In this document: positions 63,059-64,000 of the stretch, in pieces
Layout: every line of letters starts with the position of its first letter
Numbering within the stretch: position 1 is the stretch's first letter
Source: Hygrocybe punicea
Lineage: Eukaryota; Basidiomycota; Agaricomycetes; Agaricales; Hygrophoraceae
Assembly (NCBI GenBank): GCA_963556145.1
Contig: OY744468.1
Span: forward strand, 62,001-126,000
Length of the DNA stretch: 64,000 nt
Direction of reading: 5' to 3'
Notes under the pieces: generated by a model
Told to the model about the DNA's origin: nothing
Databases searched by the model: none
The model's input: the letters and a program-made list of their open reading frames with translations, nothing else
Translations under genes and position numbers: made by a program

Positions 63059-64000
63059 TTGGATCGAAGGGAGCGACGCCGTTCAAACCGTATTGGGGAG
63101 CGGGAAGGTTGTGGTGCTGGGGCGGGCGCGTATGCGGTTCACAGGGTTGGGGAATGCAATCGTGGTGGTACGAAGCACAAGAAAAAGAACAAAGGGAAGA
63201 AGCAGCAGAAAGCTTGGGAGGTCATTGAGAAGCCTGTCAGCACTTTGGGAGGACGTGCCGCAGAGGCTATCTCCAATTTATCACAGGGTGCTATCAGCAA
63301 TTTGTCGAATGCATCAACCCAGAAATGGATGCAGTCAATGCGAGCTTTGGTGGCAGGTGGGGCATGGGAGGGTGAGAATGGTGCTTTCGTGACGGACTCT
63401 CTGCAGTCCGTGGTCCGGCATTGCCAACGCAGCCTGGAAATTGCCACTGGGCTGGAATTCATTACTATGATTAATATGCTGCAGCTAGCAGCAAAAGCAG
63501 ACTGGTGGGTCCTTCTTATGTTGACATGCTGTGTCTTATCAGCTTCCTGTAGCATCTTGAGGACGAACACGTATAAGTCAGTGGCTAATGTCTACAATCT
63601 TCACTTAATGGGGATGGATGGTGGCCCATCATTATCAACCTTTCGCACATGGGTAGGAATCGGTACGAAGTTTGCTTCCATTGCCGGTGCTGGTGAGCTT
63701 CCTCTTACTGTCATGCACGGTCCATGCTAAGGTTGTCTCACAGGATCTATATACTTTCTGATGATTATTGCAGCGAACAACTGCAGGGCTGAGATTTCGC
63801 AGATGAAGTTTGATGAGATTTACGCCATATCAAATACTCTTCGCTGGCCTGATCCTGGTGAGTAGCTCCCTCTGTGCACAACTGTTTATCTCATAGAGTT
63901 TGACCTACCAAACGCTTTAGAAACAGATGCAGGGAAGGATGTTTGTGAACGTCTAATTCCTCTCATAGACTACCTACGACGTCACATCCCTTTGAGACTT
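63059..64000 (+). CDS. 5' part of an unknown multi-exon gene, runs off the right edge
   Basis: The exon from about 63059 to 63692 is open and contains RREERRR-like basic sequence, KHKKKNKGKKQQKAWEVIEK, AISNLSQGAISNLSNASTQK and a hydrophobic stretch ADWWVLLMLTCCVLSAS. Intron 63693-63773 (81 nt, GTGAGC...TTGCAG) and intron 63858-63920 (63 nt, GTGAGT...TTTAG) are both phase 1 and join it to NNCRAEISQMKFDEIYAISN, TLRWPDP and ETDAGKDVCERLIPLIDYLR. No ATG opens the first exon, so the true start lies in an upstream exon, probably in the tandem repeat. No family recognised. Confidence 0.65.

Overview
This window looks like nuclear DNA of a basidiomycete fungus, most likely an Agaricomycete. The evidence is the many short phase-consistent introns (43-81 nt, several with TACTAAC or CTNAC branch sites) and the transposon families present: a DIRS-like tyrosine-recombinase retroelement, a Plavaka/CACTA-like transposase, pogo-like and Tc1-like DDE transposases, a MULE and a large Helitron. 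Several unknown proteins resemble families I associate with Agaricomycetes. The species cannot be named from the sequence. No rRNA, intact tRNA, CRISPR array or bacterial-type operon was seen.

Region 1 (1-14.9 kb) is a transposon graveyard. It holds a minus-strand DIRS-like element (1-4770) interrupted by a probable solo LTR, a BAH/PHD-like gene fragment, a 1.1 kb inverted-repeat element, a decayed Plavaka-like transposase followed by GTCCAC repeats, a 1.67 kb repeat with a 6-bp target duplication (second copy at 39.8-41.2 kb), an inverted repeat, a polypurine tract, a tandem array of exon-intron-like units, a tRNA-like SINE head, more GTCCAC repeats and a pogo-like transposase fragment.

Region 2 (14.9-23.7 kb) is a structurally complete 8.8 kb MULE with 39-bp TIRs and an exact 9-bp target duplication. 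Its main gene reads as one spliced frame that joins a Ulp1-like SUMO protease, a FAR1-like zinc domain, a MULE DDE transposase, a SWIM finger, an AT-hook and a zinc knuckle. A broken piece of a carnitine O-acyltransferase lies inside its subterminal repeats (Pack-MULE-like capture).

Region 3 (23.7-35.3 kb) is a minus-strand Helitron (HUH Rep, PIF1-type helicase, associated USP-like protease). It is nested with four later insertions: the MULE, a Tc1-like composite element that carries a PB1/SAM-like cargo gene, a fold-back MITE and a hAT-type MITE.

Region 4 (35.3-57.1 kb) is AT-rich and holds conserved multi-intron genes of unknown role: an ATP-grasp-like protein, a pair of three-exon small membrane proteins, a Cys-rich protein, a many-exon protein, and a larger gene whose C-terminal half also occurs at 37.1-37.7 kb. 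Between them lie a 44-bp higher-order minisatellite, a large fold-back element and a MITE family built on a recurrent TTGCCGAACGG/CCGTTCGGCAA palindrome.

Region 5 (58-64 kb) looks most like ordinary host gene space: a paralogue of the transposon-borne PB1/SAM-like gene, a protein kinase-like gene, a tandem repeat with a perfect 23-bp hairpin upstream, and a gene running off the right edge.

Several transposon reading frames are cut by TGA where relatives have CGA (Arg), as expected from C-to-T decay at CpG.
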